Positions 20,420 to 32,350 of a stretch of DNA of 64,000 bases are shown piece after piece. The notes beneath the pieces are model-generated. The model was not told the DNA's origin, did not search any database, and saw only the letters and a list, made by a program, of their open reading frames with translations. A program made the position numbers and the translations under genes. How positions within the stretch are numbered: the stretch's first letter is position 1; every line of letters begins with the position of its first letter. This DNA is from Castor canadensis (Eukaryota; Chordata; Mammalia; Rodentia; Castoridae): positions 168,722,083 to 168,786,082 of the forward strand of contig NC_133390.1 of assembly GCF_047511655.1 (NCBI RefSeq), given 5' to 3'.

Positions 20420-21355
20420 GGATTGAATGCAGTGGCCTGGCTGTGGAGGCCCATTTTTCCCCCACACACTGGGCAGTACACTATCTGCTGGGATCTTCAG
20501 TAATAACAGTAAAGAAGCCTTTACTCTACTTCAGACAAATTACATTTGCTGTCTTTTCCCCATAGCTCTGGCTGGGCACGTGTTCTTGTTCTTATCTTAT
20601 AGATGAGGATATTGATGTCCAGAGAGGAGTGACCACCAGTGTCACACAGCAGAAAGCAGAACCCCAGATTCTGAATGCTGTGCTCCCTATTTCCACCCAT
20701 CCGCACTCAACTCTTCCCAAAATAGCAGGTGCTAGTGATGCTCAGGGTGCCGTCTTCCCTCCTAAGATGTGCCATCCTCCTGAAGTGTGATTCAGAGCAA
20801 CTTTAACCCATATTAATGGTAAGTAGCTACTTGGGCTTCTGCCAGCCCTCTCTCTGAGGTCTCATTGAGCTGTTCAGTTGGCAGCGGTAAATGGCAGAAC
20901 CTGGCAATGAATTAAGTATGTCTGAAGTGGAACTCCTTATTTTCCCATACCTAAGCATCCATCTTTAGTCTGCCCTGTCATTCACCTGGGAATGGTTATT
21001 TCTCCGTCTCTCTCTTCATTGACATCCAACACTTTAGAAGATCCTCATCTAAAATTAATCCACTTTTAACCACCATGCTCATTTCACTCATAACTTCTTG
21101 TTTGGACAACTGAAATTCTTTACCAGTGCATCTCTTGAACACATTCTGGATCCTCACTCTATACTCCATTCTCCATACAGTACCAATTCAAGCCTCTCTC
21201 CTGCCCTTCAATGTCATCTTTTTGTACCTAAAATGAACCTCAACTCTTGAACAGAAGCCCTAGAGACCCTGCATGCTGTAGCTCTTCCCTCCCTCTTCCT
21301 CCTGATCATGATGCTTCAGTCCTAGTTCCCATGTTGGCACATAACTTACATGGCA
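20420..21355. other. Intergenic sequence, nothing identified
   Basis: I see no gene. A reverse MIR-like fragment may lie near 20590-20700 (gatgaggatattgatgtcca). The remainder is unique-looking, moderately AT-rich DNA. Confidence 0.5.
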
Positions 21356-21359
21356 TCCT

Positions 21360-21778
21360 GGGTTGACCTGTGTCCCCCCAAACTTCAGAATGGACTTAGT
21401 TGGAAATAAGGTCTTTGCAGGTGGACATCAATTAGTTAAGATGAAGTTATACTGAGTTAGAGTGGGTCTAAATCCAATGACTGGTGTCTTTATAAGAAGG
21501 AGAGAGAGGGATTCAGATACAGAGACACAGAAGAGACATTCACAGGGAAGGCTGAATTAAAACAGAGGCAGAGACTGGAGGAATACACCAAAGAAACACC
21601 AAAGATTGCCAGCAAACACCAGAAATTAGGAAAAGGAAAGAAAGGATTCTTCTCTAGTCTTCACAGGGAGCATGGTCCTTGATTAGAGTATGCAGACTCC
21701 AGGACTGTAGAATAAACTTCTATTGTTTAAACCATTTGGTTTATATTAATTTGTTGTGGCAGCATTAGGAAACACAGG
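21360..21778 (+). mobile_element. MaLR/ERVL-type LTR relic
   Basis: The wording ctaaatccaatgactggtgt followed by ctttataagaaggagagaga, and a terminal aataaacttctattgtttaa, then ttgttgtggcagcattagg, matches a very common old mammalian LTR type read on the plus strand. It is solo and strongly diverged. I leave the subfamily open. Confidence 0.6.
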
Positions 21779-21779
21779 A

Positions 21780-24430
21780 GAAGCTCTTTTTTGTCTCGGT
21801 CTCTTTGCCTTTGTAGCTGTTGTTCCCTGTATCAGGAACTCTGTTCTTCTGCTGGTTCTATCTCATCCCTTCAAATTGCCATTCAAATCTTGTCTTCTTA
21901 GAGATGCCATCCCCAAGCTGCTTAGTAAAAGTCCCTCTCCTGAATTACTCTGGATCATAATGTCTTGTTTGATTTTCTTTATAGGACTTCTAAGTATGGA
22001 CTTATTTTATGGATTTCTTTGAAGTATGTTTACATTATATGTCTTCCAAAGAGAATCCAGGTTACATAAGAATCACAAATGTGTACACAATTCCCAGACC
22101 AATGGCTTATATGTAGGAGGAACTCAGTAAATATTTGTTAAATGAATCCATCAAACAATGGCTCAGAGTGGTCAAAAAAGGAAACTTGTCCAGGGACACA
22201 TCACCAGGAGGTCAGAGTTTTTATTTGAATACAGGTGCTCTGATTCTTGAACCCAAGCTCATACCAACATTATACTAACTTTGATGCAATGGAGAATACT
22301 GGTCATATGAGGTAGGAGACAGACAAGAGAATAATTTTTCTTTAGTTGTTAATGTTAGGGTGTGACAGCATCAGTTGGAAGAAAAGGTTGAGTTTATGGA
22401 GAAGGTCTGACCTGGAATATCATCAGCCTTAATTTAAGGCCCAAAGAAATCCTCTCTTAGGGGAACCCTGGGGAGCTGTCCAGAGTTTTCTGGTGCTGAA
22501 TTCTAGGTTGGAGACTGATGGAGCTACCTAGTGGCTTTTGTGTTCAAGGTCATAAATCATGGGGCCTAGCTCTTCAGATCCACCCCATTGCCCCACCTGT
22601 CCCTAATTACTTTATGTAATCCTGAACTGGATTATTTGTTCCACAAGTCCATTGAGATTTCTCCTCACAGAATATCTACAAATAAACTCAAAAGAGATTT
22701 GAGTGAACTGGAACATGATAGGATTCAGTATGCCAAGGTGTTAGAGAAAAATGTTCACACCTTTGGGCATCAGTAATTGTTGAGGTTCTGCCCAAGAGAT
22801 GCATAGCAATTGCTTTCAGAAAAGTTCAACATATTCTCCTGCTGACAGCTCTCCCACTTCAGCACTGGCAGTTGCTTCAGGTGCCCTGAGGTCTGGTGAG
22901 GACTCCTGCTCCATCTCTGTTTGAGTAGTCCATACTGGATGCCTTAGGTACCAGATCCCTTCACCTCTCTCTGCATGAGGCTCCTGCTAAGGTGTCTCTC
23001 AACCACCCATTTGCCCCCAATTATTCCAAAGGGCTAGGGAGCCCTTCTGGATCCCACATATACCAGTAATGAGGCAAAAGACAGTTGATGGTATTACCTT
23101 GGGCCATCTACAAAGACATTTAATCAGCTTCTCTTGTTCTACTCCTGAGACATATTGTTCACAACACTTGCTTAGATATTTCTGAAAAATCAGTTACAAA
23201 GTTCTTAGCCACAAGTAACCAAATGTCTGATTTAAAGTGGTTTAAAAATAGGGACCTCCTCAACAACAATGATCATAGCTAACAACCATACCTTGGTTTC
23301 TGATGGCATTCTTCAATAAAATGAGTCAGGAATTCTTGGAGAAATGACTGAACCCCAGAGCAGGAAGAGATAAGACGAGTGTTTTGTACTGACAGATATA
23401 AGATTTAAAAAAAAAAAAACCCACACTGATGGGACTATATTTAAGAGATGCAGGAATCAACCTTCATCTTCCCAGAAGACTTCCTGTCAGGCTCTATTAG
23501 TCAGGATTGGGTCACATACACAAACCCTAGCTGCAAGGGAAGCTGGGAGAGTTAGTATGAGGGATTTCCTACCCCCACCATGGGAAGCCAGTAAGAAATA
23601 AATGTGTGGGGCCAGTGGGTAGTGTTGAGTAGGCAACCATTGGAGGACACCACACATGGGTTCTCCTCAGGGTGCCTGAGTTTTCCATTGGAATGTGTAT
23701 TATTGCCTTCTATCTGTACTGTACTGAGTCATCGGGGATAAAGACGCTGGTCTCTTCTCAAGGACTCAGACACCTTCTTTTTCTAGTCCGTTCTCTTCAG
23801 GTCGTTCTCTCACACTTATTTGCTTTCCTGTGCTTCTCTTCACCATTTAAAGAGCTTTCCACTCTCCTCCCTATCTGCCTGTGTAATATCCAAAGTTTCC
23901 ACACTCCAGCCCCTGAAATTAGTCTTCATGTCAGGAGTCTGTCAGCAAACAAAATTCAAATTTCCAAGATGGGAAAGCAGATTAGAATGCATTTGGAAAA
24001 CATGCAATCATCCTGCTGTGTGTGCATTATCTTATTTAATTCTCACAACGATTCTGTGAGTTAGGTTTATTACTTAGGATTCTTTGGTTGTAAGTGACAG
24101 AAACACAACTCAGATTACATAAAACAAATGCACTTGTGTAACTGGGGCAGGAGTGGGGGAGTGGGGGTGCGGTAGGGGTAGTACTGCCCCTGAGAAAGAC
24201 TGGATCCAAGAACTCAAGCACTGTTGTGTCAGAATTCCCTTTGTCATCTCTGTCTGGCTTTATTCTCTTCTTTGCAAGCTTTTTACAAAGGAGACCCAGC
24301 TTCTAGAACTGCTAGGATTGCAGCCTTAAAAAGGAATAAATTCTCTATCCCCAAACCCATCAAAACAGGAAGGAAACCCATTGAATAACTTAGCACATGG
24401 GCACCTATTTTTTTTTTTTTTACTGCATTA
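21780..24430. other. Intergenic sequence with faint repeat remnants
   Basis: No coding gene is supported. Faint interspersed-repeat wording occurs near 22100-22160 (aggaactcagtaaatatttg), 23490-23540 and 24070-24290 (gtaagtgacagaaacacaac, a DNA-transposon-like phrase), but none is secure enough to name. Confidence 0.45.
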
Positions 24431-24595
24431 AGGACTCTGAGTCGGGGAGTGGGTATGATTGTGCTCATCTTACAGATGAGAAAACGGAGGTTGGAAAAGG
24501 TGAAAGATCTACTTGGTGCCATAGGGATGAGAAGTGGTAAAGTCAGCATTGGAACCAAATTTGCCTGGCTCCAAACCTTCCATCAAGTAGTGTGC
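24430..24595 (-). mobile_element. MIR SINE, minus strand
   Basis: Reverse MIR wording: ctcatcttacagatgagaaa, acggaggttggaaaaggtg, then tgcctggctccaaaccttcc. Confidence 0.8.
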
Positions 24596-24899
24596 TCTTG
24601 AAGGCATGTCAGCTTGGAGGCCCCTGTGGCCACAGGTGACTTGGTCCCTGGCCTCCCAGCACTTAGGGAGGAAGGAAGCCTTTGACTTGAGAGGAAGGCA
24701 GCAAATAAGTAGATAGTTAGACTTATCCTAAGAGTCATTACTATGTGCAATGGAGAACCATGACCAGTCTGGAATTCCAGGAACACATCCCCAAGAAAGG
24801 AACATTTAAACATGGTGGCTGGAGTGGTCAACTGTTTATCATCCACTCCATCCCCAACAATTAAGTTGCAAGTTTTCAGTCTTGTTGCCCAGTACCCAC

Positions 24900-24985
24900 A
24901 AAATACATTTATATCATGTCCCAGTACACACATGTGCACAGACACACATGCACACATATACACCGTGCACACACGTCCACACACC
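24900..24985. repeat. Imperfect CA/TG-rich low-complexity tract
   Basis: Interrupted CACA runs (acacacatgtgcacagacac and similar). Translation of this tract produces the cysteine- and valine-rich open frame on the minus strand, which I do not regard as a gene. Confidence 0.8.
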
Positions 24986-25739
24986 ATGAAGAGCTGAAAC
25001 AAGTTTGACATTATGCTTGTGCTTTCTATGAGCCATGCAGGCTGTGTTTTCTGCCTTATTTCATTTTTTACCCAGAAAATCAGTTGCAAAATGTGGCTTC
25101 TGATCCCTGCTGGTGACCCACTATTGGAACAGCATTTCAGCCACCGTGGTGAGTCCACACCCCTTATTAGTGCTTGGACTGGGGAGAAGCAAGAAACTTA
25201 GGCTCATTAGAGAGTCATGATGGGTGTTGCTGGGGGACTTCTGGGAAGGTTATGTCCTTATACAACCAGAGCCAAGGAGGGAGGGAGAGAAAGGAAGAGA
25301 GAAGGAGAGGGGGAGGAGCGAGGGGGAGAGGGAGTTCCTATACATATACCATCCTCCCTCTCTCCGGGCACCTCACCTGTCTCACTCCTGACCCTGGGTG
25401 ACAGAGGAGAAGAGCCCCCATCCACACAGCCCTGTGATTTTGCAGGTAGCTATTGCCTCCTCAGCTTCCTTTAGATAAACAAGGAGGAAACAGAGTCCCT
25501 GAGAAGTGATGTGTCACCTCAGAGCCACCCAATTCTCAAGGAGCAAGCTAGAATTTGAATCCAGCTCAGGCTGACTTAAAATAACACCACCATGCCCTAC
25601 AGTGTCATCTCCACTACTCCCTTCTTCCTTCCTGGAGTGGCTTCTGGAGACAGTGATATGCACACAGGCTTTTCCCAACTCAGTGTAGAAAGGCTCCTGA
25701 TCCCGGATAGCCAAAGGCTTCCTGTGGCTTCTCCTGCTT

Positions 25740-26225
25740 TACTGTGGCAGATTGAATTTTCCCAGCCAGGCGGTGATAAAGGATGCATCCCACCTGCCCC
25801 TTGCAATGTAACCTTGCTACTGCCAGTCCAGAGATCTAGATGGGCCCTGTGACTCCTCTAGTCACAGATATGGATGCTGTGCCAGTTCCAGGTATAGCCC
25901 TTACCTGGCCTGGCAGCTCTGCTTCCTGTCTCCCAGGGCCCTGATCTGCCACCGAAGAAGTTCATGGTACTCTGTTCAGGCCACATGCAGGATTCCTGGG
26001 GTCCCAGACACTATGAATGGAGAAGCCATGTGGCTGGTGTACCCAGCCAAGATTTCAAATGGGTCCAGCCCCTGCCATGCTTTTCTTGTGCCCACATGAG
26101 AAACCCCAAGCAAGAATCAGTCAAGCCCAGTTAAGCCCCAGAATTATGAAAGACCATAATCAATTATTGCCTGACGTTTTGGGGGCAGCGTGTAACAGCA
26201 ATAGATAGCCCAGAACACCTGCCCT
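25740..26225 (+). mobile_element. MLT/MaLR-type LTR relic
   Basis: It begins tgtggcagattgaattttcc, then ccttgcaatgtaaccttgct, and ends gtgtaacagcaatagatagc. This order is characteristic of a common ancient MaLR-type LTR. It is solo, non-coding and old. Confidence 0.65.
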
Positions 26226-26993
26226 ACAATAGGTGAGTCTGTAGGGGAGAAGAGATTAGAACTCATGGGTTCTAATCTTTAGGAATATCTTGGTTTCACT
26301 TTCCTTCCTTTTAATGGAGCTGAGACAAGTCAGATGTGGAGAGAGGAAATATCAACACAGCTTAGAAGGCCAAATGGGAACTCAGGGTGCAGAATTGCTC
26401 TTTGAGGCCCAGAGGATGCTATTTTTGGCAGAAAAGTCACAGAGTTTGGAGTTTCAGCATTTCCCTGTGCTCAAATGTAGCTCCTCCATAGAATATGAGT
26501 TCCGAGGGAGCACTGGGTGGTCTGTCTTTCTCAGTAAGACAGGCAATAAAACACCTGACTGGAAGCTGCTTTTGCATTAAGTTACTTCATTGTCTCACAC
26601 AGTATGAGGTTGGAAGGCAGGTGATTTTGAGAGAAAAACAATAGTCACTGTCTTTATCAAGGGCCTTGTGATTCCCCCTCTTTCCACTCTGATATTCCAG
26701 TATGTTGGCTTTTCATTCTTAGGCTCATCACAAAATGGCTGCCACAGCCAAAGGTGATGTCCTGTACATAATTCGTGTGTGAGGCAGGAAGGAGCAAGGG
26801 GCAGATGGTAGACAGAGCACTTTCCCCATCTATCTCTTTGTCAGCCAGCAACCTAGTTCCCAGAATCCCCCTCCCCAAGACCATGCTTGAATCTCATTGG
26901 TCAGAACTGCATCACATGACAATCCCATGTGCAAAGGAGCCTGGGAAAATGAGTATCTAACAAAAGGCATTGAGATACCTCCATTGTACTAGA

Positions 26994-27200
26994 TCAGCAT
27001 TCCTCAATTAGTCTAAGCTGTGTATTAGAATCACCTGAGGAGTCTGTAAATAATATAAATGCCGGGGCTCACTCTGGACCAACTAAGTAAGAATCACTAG
27101 GGGTAAGCGTGGGATTCCTGCCCCCTTCACTTGAGTTTTTTTTTTTTTTAAGTACTCCAGATTATTTTAGGAAGTACTAGGGTTGAGAAGCACTGTTTTA
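26994..27200 (+). mobile_element. MER20 DNA transposon relic (hAT-Charlie)
   Basis: The wording gtattagaatcacctgagga, then ggggctcactctggacc, and a terminal ggttgagaagcactg match the MER20 consensus order on the plus strand. A T run at 27137-27151 interrupts it. Confidence 0.75.
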
Positions 27201-27699
27201 AACCACACATGCATCAGCTTCTGGACTTCCTGAACAAGTTACTGCCTCCATATACTTGAGCAAAAACTGGAGTGTAGTTAGCAAGGAGGCAGAGAGGAAA
27301 TGGCTTCTGTGTGCTATATAGTCTACCCTTCTTGTGATATAGATAGGGAAACTGAGGCTAAGAGAGGAGAGGGATCTGCTTAATGTCACACAGCCAAGGA
27401 ATATAGGGCTCTGTGACCTTAAACAGCTGCTCCCCGTACCTGGGAAATTTTTTCCACACTGTGGGAGAAAGACCCAATGCAGGAAAAGTCATTTGGCCTT
27501 GCCAAGGAGCTGATTGAGAAGGGGCTGTCCCCTGCCTGGCCTCTACCTCAGGCTGCAGGCTGGTCCCTGCAGGAGGTTCCTGGGGAAACCAGTCAGTGCC
27601 TTCAGCCCAACACACGTGTTGCTGTTAACACTCTGAACAGGGATCAAAAGTCCAGAAGCAACTTGAATATCTGTCACTTGGAACTGACTCCCTGTGTCC

Positions 27700-28078
27700 G
27701 TCAGTTTCCATCACTATAACAGATACCTGAGACAATCAACATACAAAGAGAAAAGGTTTATTTTCTCACTGTTGGAGGGGTTTCAGTCCATCATCAATTA
27801 GCGCCTTTACTTTGGGCCTGTGGTGGCACATCATGGCAGGAGCACATGGCAGAGCAAAACCACTCACTTTGTGTCCAGGAAGCAAAAGAGAGAAAGTAGA
27901 AAGGGTTGGGGGGAGTCCCATTGTCCTCTCCAAGGCACACCCCTAATGACCTTAAGACCTCCCACTATGTCCCACCTCTTTAAGTTCCCGGTCCCCCAGT
28001 AGTGCCAGCCTGGGGACCAGGCCTGTACACATGAACCTCTGTGGGATACTTAAGATCTAAACTATAGCAGTCCCCAGT
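27700..28078 (-). mobile_element. MaLR LTR relic (MLT1/MTD-like), minus strand
   Basis: The plus strand shows the reverse order of this LTR: ccatcactataacagatacc, aggtttattttctcactg (polyadenylation region), gtttcagtccatcatcaatt, catcatggcaggagcacatg, then cagcctggggaccaggcctg. It is solo and non-coding, and matches a widespread MaLR type. Confidence 0.8.
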
Positions 28079-28369
28079 CCTGACTCCCAGTTCCATCCCC
28101 AGCCCTAGCCATCACTCCCCCTCCCCAGAGCTAAAATCTCCCAAATTTGGGGATTTTAACTCCCACACACTTTTGGTACCCTTTTACTATGTATATTTGT
28201 ATCCAGAAAAACATGTGTATATGTCATAAATTTCATGCTCTTAAATTTTATATAAAAGCCATTATGCTGCATATATTCTTTGGCAACTTGCTTTTTCCTT
28301 CTGGCACTGTGTGTTTAAGATCTATGTGTGTTGGTACACATGACCCTGGCTGTGTCACACAGCTCTCCT

Positions 28370-28550
28370 GTAGTCCTGCTTCTCAATCCTGGCTGCAGGC
28401 AGAATCACAAGCTTTAACTGCCTGGGCTGCACCCCAGGCCAGTTACACCGAAATCCTGGGTCAGGGCAGCCGGAATTGCATTCAGTGTGGGTTTTGTTTT
28501 CTTTGAACTTTGTAGGTGACTTGGATGTGCAGTCAAGGTCGACAATAAAT
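28370..28550 (+). mobile_element. MER20-like DNA transposon relic
   Basis: The wording gcaggcagaatcacaagctt, then gggctgcaccccaggccagt and aggtgacttggatgtgc follow MER20 order on the plus strand. Confidence 0.6.
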
Positions 28551-28869
28551 GAAAACTGTTGATCTATCTTCCTAGTATTGCCTACTTAAGTTCATATGAT
28601 AAAAAAAATAAAGAATAATAAACACTCACATATTTACCATTTAGCCTTTTAAATAAAATGGGGAAACTCACCTCCCATTCCTGACCTTCCTCCTTCCTTT
28701 CTTCCTTAACCCAAGTTTAGTGTTCACTGTTCTCAACTCTTTTTTATACTTTAATGACATCCATGTATTTCCCTAAACTGTATAATTATATGTATGGCAT
28801 TGCTAATAATTATTATGAACTTGTGTAAATGGAATCATACTGTCTGTATTTTTTATTAAACTTGCTTCA

Positions 28870-28978
28870 AAAACACATTTGTAGTGCCTGCCTAGCAAGC
28901 TCAAAGCTCCTGAGTTCAAACCCCAGTACCACCAAAAAACAAAAAAAGAACAATAAACAAACAAACAAAAAAAAACAA
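28870..28978 (+). mobile_element. ID-type SINE, plus strand
   Basis: It has tgcctgcctagcaagctcaa, then gagttcaaaccccagtacca, and a long A-rich tail. Confidence 0.75.
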
Positions 28979-29247
28979 TGCACTTGTGAAATCATCCATG
29001 GTGATGATGTAGATCTATTCATGACTATTTTCTCTTGCTATTTATTTTCATTTCACTGAATTAAAAACAAACAATTTAACTTAAATTTACTCTTGGATAC
29101 TGGCAGTTTGAAAATGTTTTCTTTTAATTGTCTTGCAGTGGCTGTGTAGGTTGGCGGTGATCACATCAGATTCAATAGTTTGTCATGCCATTCTCTCTCT
29201 GTCTCTGTCGTTTGAAAATTTCCAAAGGAGTGAAGTAATAACATTCT

Positions 29248-29348
29248 TTTATTTTTGTTTTGTTTTGGCAGAACTGGGGTTTGAACTCAGGGCCTCACAT
29301 CTCACCCTGGCTAGGCAGGCGCTCTACCACTTGAGCCTCTCCCCCAGC
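29248..29348 (-). mobile_element. ID-type SINE, minus strand
   Basis: The plus strand reads ctggggtttgaactcagggc, then ggctaggcaggcgctctacc and acttgagcctctcccccag. A short tandem copy of cctctcccccag follows it. Confidence 0.85.
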
Positions 29349-29818
29349 CTCTCCCCCAGCAGGAGTAAAAACATTCTTGATTCCTTCCTCTTCCTAGCAA
29401 GACAGTGAGGTGTGGAGTCATGGGATAACAATGGGTTCCACCACTCCAAGCTCTGTGTGCACATAACCCTGGCCAAGAACGTAGCACAGAGCCTGGCGCA
29501 CAGAACGGCCTCAGCCCATGTTTGTGGAACAAACGCTTGACCTGCCTGGACGTTTGCTCTGAAGTCCCATCAGGTGCTTCTGATCCTGGGAGTCCTATGT
29601 GAGGACTCTGTGCCTTACTGCAGGGGTGGGGCTGGGAAAGTATGTGTCATTCTCAGCTTTTCTAGTGGGAAATGGTCTCAGCCTCACAAAGGAGGAGGGG
29701 TTCAGCTGGTGGGCCGCAGAAAGGAAAGGTGAAAGGCCACTTTGTTGACCTTAGCCCGGACATCTCCTGCTTCCTGAATTGAATCTCAGTTTGCTCATCT
29801 GAAAAATGGAAGAAATAG

Positions 29819-29915
29819 GGCTGGCAGAGTGGCTCAAGCAGTAGAGCACTTCAGGGCTTAGCAAGCGTGAGCCCCTGAGTTTAAACTTCAGTACCACCAA
29901 AAAAAAAAAAAAAAG
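29819..29915 (+). mobile_element. ID-type SINE, plus strand
   Basis: It has gctggcagagtggctcaagc, a box-B-like gagtttaaacttcagtacc, and a pure A tail. Confidence 0.85.
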
Positions 29916-30106
29916 TTATGAATTAGTGAAAATGGAAGAATAATAGTGATTGTTTTCATGAGACTGAAAGTAAATGAAATAACATTCCTCTACAAGGGGT
30001 AGAATCCGTTGTTATTCCCGTCTTAAAGTAGGAAGTGAGGTGCAGAGAAGCAAAGTAACTCACGTTCACAGCACTAATAAAATGCTTTAACTAAAGTTAC
30101 AGCAGT

Positions 30107-30326
30107 TAGGTGTGGCGGTGCACACCTGTAATCCCTGCTACCTGGGAGGTGAAGGTGGGAGAATCAAGGTCTGAGGCTGCCAGGACAAAAGTGCAAGACC
30201 CTTATCTGAAAAAAAAAAAAGATGATTAAAGTCTAAAAAGATGGGGACGTGGCTCAAATGGTAGTGTGCTTGCCTAGCTAGCACAAGGCCCTGAGTTCAA
30301 ATCCTAGTATCCCTCCTGCCAAAAAA
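30107..30326 (+). mobile_element. B1-dID dimeric SINE, plus strand
   Basis: A B1 head (gtgcacacctgtaatccctg) with an A-rich linker joins an ID unit (gtggctcaaatggtagtgtg ... gagttcaaatcctagtat). Confidence 0.85.
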
Positions 30327-30339
30327 CACCTAGAGCAAT

Positions 30340-31740
30340 CACCACAGTGTGATATTGACTTAGGGATGGAGAATAGGGTCCAGAAATAAATCCTGATGTC
30401 TATGATTAATTTATTTGTGACAAATATGCAAATTGCAAAGCCAATGTAATGAGGTCTTTCAACAAAATGTCTGGAGAATCAATAGTTGCATATAAAACAA
30501 AACAACAGAATCCTAGACTCTTATTCTATCATTCACAATAACTAACTCACAACAGAGCTGGCTAGAAATCTAAGATAATATAAAATATAAAACTCATGGA
30601 AGAAAATGCCCATCCCCTTTGGTTAGGCAAGGGCCTCTTAGATATGACATCAAAGCAAGAATCTAAAAAGAAAAAAACAAAATTAAGAACTTCTGCTCCA
30701 AAGGCACCACTATGAAACCAGCACGACAAGATTGGGAGAAAATAATTGTAAAGCATATATTTAATGAAGGACTTGTAGCTAGAATAAGAAAAGAATATTT
30801 ATGGTTCAAAAATAAGGCAAATGTTCCAAATAGAAACCGGGCAATTGTTGAGGTAGCTATTTCACCAAAGAAGCCACGTTAAGTGCATGAAAAGATGTTC
30901 ACCGCATTAGTCACTCGGAAATGCATATCAAAACGTTCACTAGAACAACTAAAATCCAAAAGAGGGACCACACCAAGCATTGCCAGGGATTTAGAGAAAC
31001 AGGACCCTCACACGCTGCTGGTGAGCACATAAAATGGAACAGCCTCTTTGGAAAACAGTTTGACAGTGTTTTTTAAAAACAGTCAGGTGCCAGTGGCTCA
31101 TACCTGTAATCCTAGCTATTTGGGCGGCTGAGATCAGGAAGATCATAGTTCAAGGCCAGCCCAGGCAAATAGTTCATGAGACTCCCATCTCCAAAACAAC
31201 CAGAGCAAAATGGACTTCAGGTGTGGCTCAAGTGGTGCAGCACCTGCTTTGCAAGTGAAGCCCTGAGTTCGAACCCCAGTCCCACCAAAAAAAAAAAAAA
31301 AAAAAAGTTAAGCACACATTTTCTATACCATGCTGAGATTTCACTCCTTGGTATCTACCCAGGAGAAAGAAGAGGTAAGTCCACACAAAGACCTGTTTGC
31401 AAATATTCACAGCAGCATTTTCATAAAAGCCCCAAACTGAACATAATTCAAATGTGCAACACCTGGCTGGATAAACACACTCAGTGGAATACTATGTAGC
31501 ACTAAAAAGGAAAAATCTGTTGATGCATGCTGTAACGTGAAGAGAGCTCAAAATTCCTGTGCTGAGAATCCAGACACCATTTATTCTATGATTTCACGAT
31601 TATGGACTGTCCAGCAGGAAAGGGCAAGTCCGTGGAGGTAGAAACAGATGAGAGTAGAGACTGAATGAAAAACAAGAATGGCGACCCTTTTTAGGGGGAT
31701 GTGGGGATGGTGCACAGCACTGTCATTAAAAAATAAAATT
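30340..31740 (+). mobile_element. Old L1 (L1M type) 3' part, split by a SINE
   Basis: Phrases follow the 3' end of L1 ORF2 and its UTR on the plus strand: gcatgaaaagatgttcaccg, aaatgcatatcaaaacgttc, ctcacacgctgctggtgagc, then after the inserted dimer ctccttggtatctacccagg, atattcacagcagcatttt and gaatactatgtagcac. It is decayed beyond coding. The B1-dID at 31080-31306 sits inside it and is therefore younger. Confidence 0.8.
31080..31306 (+). mobile_element. B1-dID dimeric SINE inserted in L1
   Basis: A B1 head (gtggctcatacctgtaatcc), the caaatagttcatgagactcc linker, an ID unit (tggctcaagtggtgcagcac) and a 20-base A tail. Confidence 0.9.
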
Positions 31741-31949
31741 ATCAGACTGTCTACTTACGGTGGTGGGCTTTATTGCATTTAAGTTATTCTTCCGGCACGC
31801 TGTTTTTAAATGCTCACAAAATATCTCACTGACCGAGTGCTTCTCTGGCTCGCTCGCTCTCCCCGGGGACTGGCGTGGCAGCCCTCGGACTGAACCCCTA
31901 GTTCACACTGGAAAAGCAGAGCCCCAGCTAGGCCTGGAATGAGGTGCAA

Positions 31950-32350
31950 GCCCAGCGTGTGCTGAGCTCATACCAGGTGGGGACGCAGGTGGGACCGCCC
32001 TCAGGGACCTCTCCCCACCGACCGGGTCCCTTTCCCTCTTGGCGCTAGTTGCTAGGCAGCCAGCAGGGGGCGCCCGATGCCGCCACGTGTCTGAAGTCCT
32101 GCCCCGGTTCCATGAGCCATTCCCGAAAGTGACGGGGCCCAAGTTGCGGACTCTGGGTACCCTGATTTATATCCGGTCAGCCGGAATTATAGGGGGCAGT
32201 TTACTATTCGTGACTGGCACCTGCAACCGGGCAGTCTCGTGGGGCTGAGCCCCGGCCTGGGTTGGAACTGGCCGAAATTCCGGGCGGAGGCATCAGAGCT
32301 GAATGGAGTTCAAGGACACCGGGCAGTGGCTCTGTGTGGTCACGGTCAAC
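31950..32350. promoter_or_regulatory. CpG-rich block with no associated gene
   Basis: CpG dinucleotides are clearly denser than in the flanks (accgaccgggtcc, gatgccgccacgtgtc, ggccgaaattccgggcgg). It includes the CTCF-like motif at 32060-32074. No open frame across it resembles a known protein and no coding exon is evident nearby. It may be an orphan CpG island, a distal element or the promoter of an unseen non-coding RNA. Confidence 0.45.
32060..32074 (+). promoter_or_regulatory. CTCF-like binding motif, forward
   Basis: The sequence ccagcagggggcgcc is a near-perfect match to the well-known CTCF core (CCASYAGRKGGC type). It lies in the CpG-rich block and points rightward, towards the reverse-facing motif at 59681-59695. 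Confidence 0.75.

Noticed and set aside
24583-25158. 191-codon minus-strand open frame
   Set aside because: Its cysteine- and valine-rich middle is the translation of a CA/TG low-complexity tract, and part of it overlaps a MIR.
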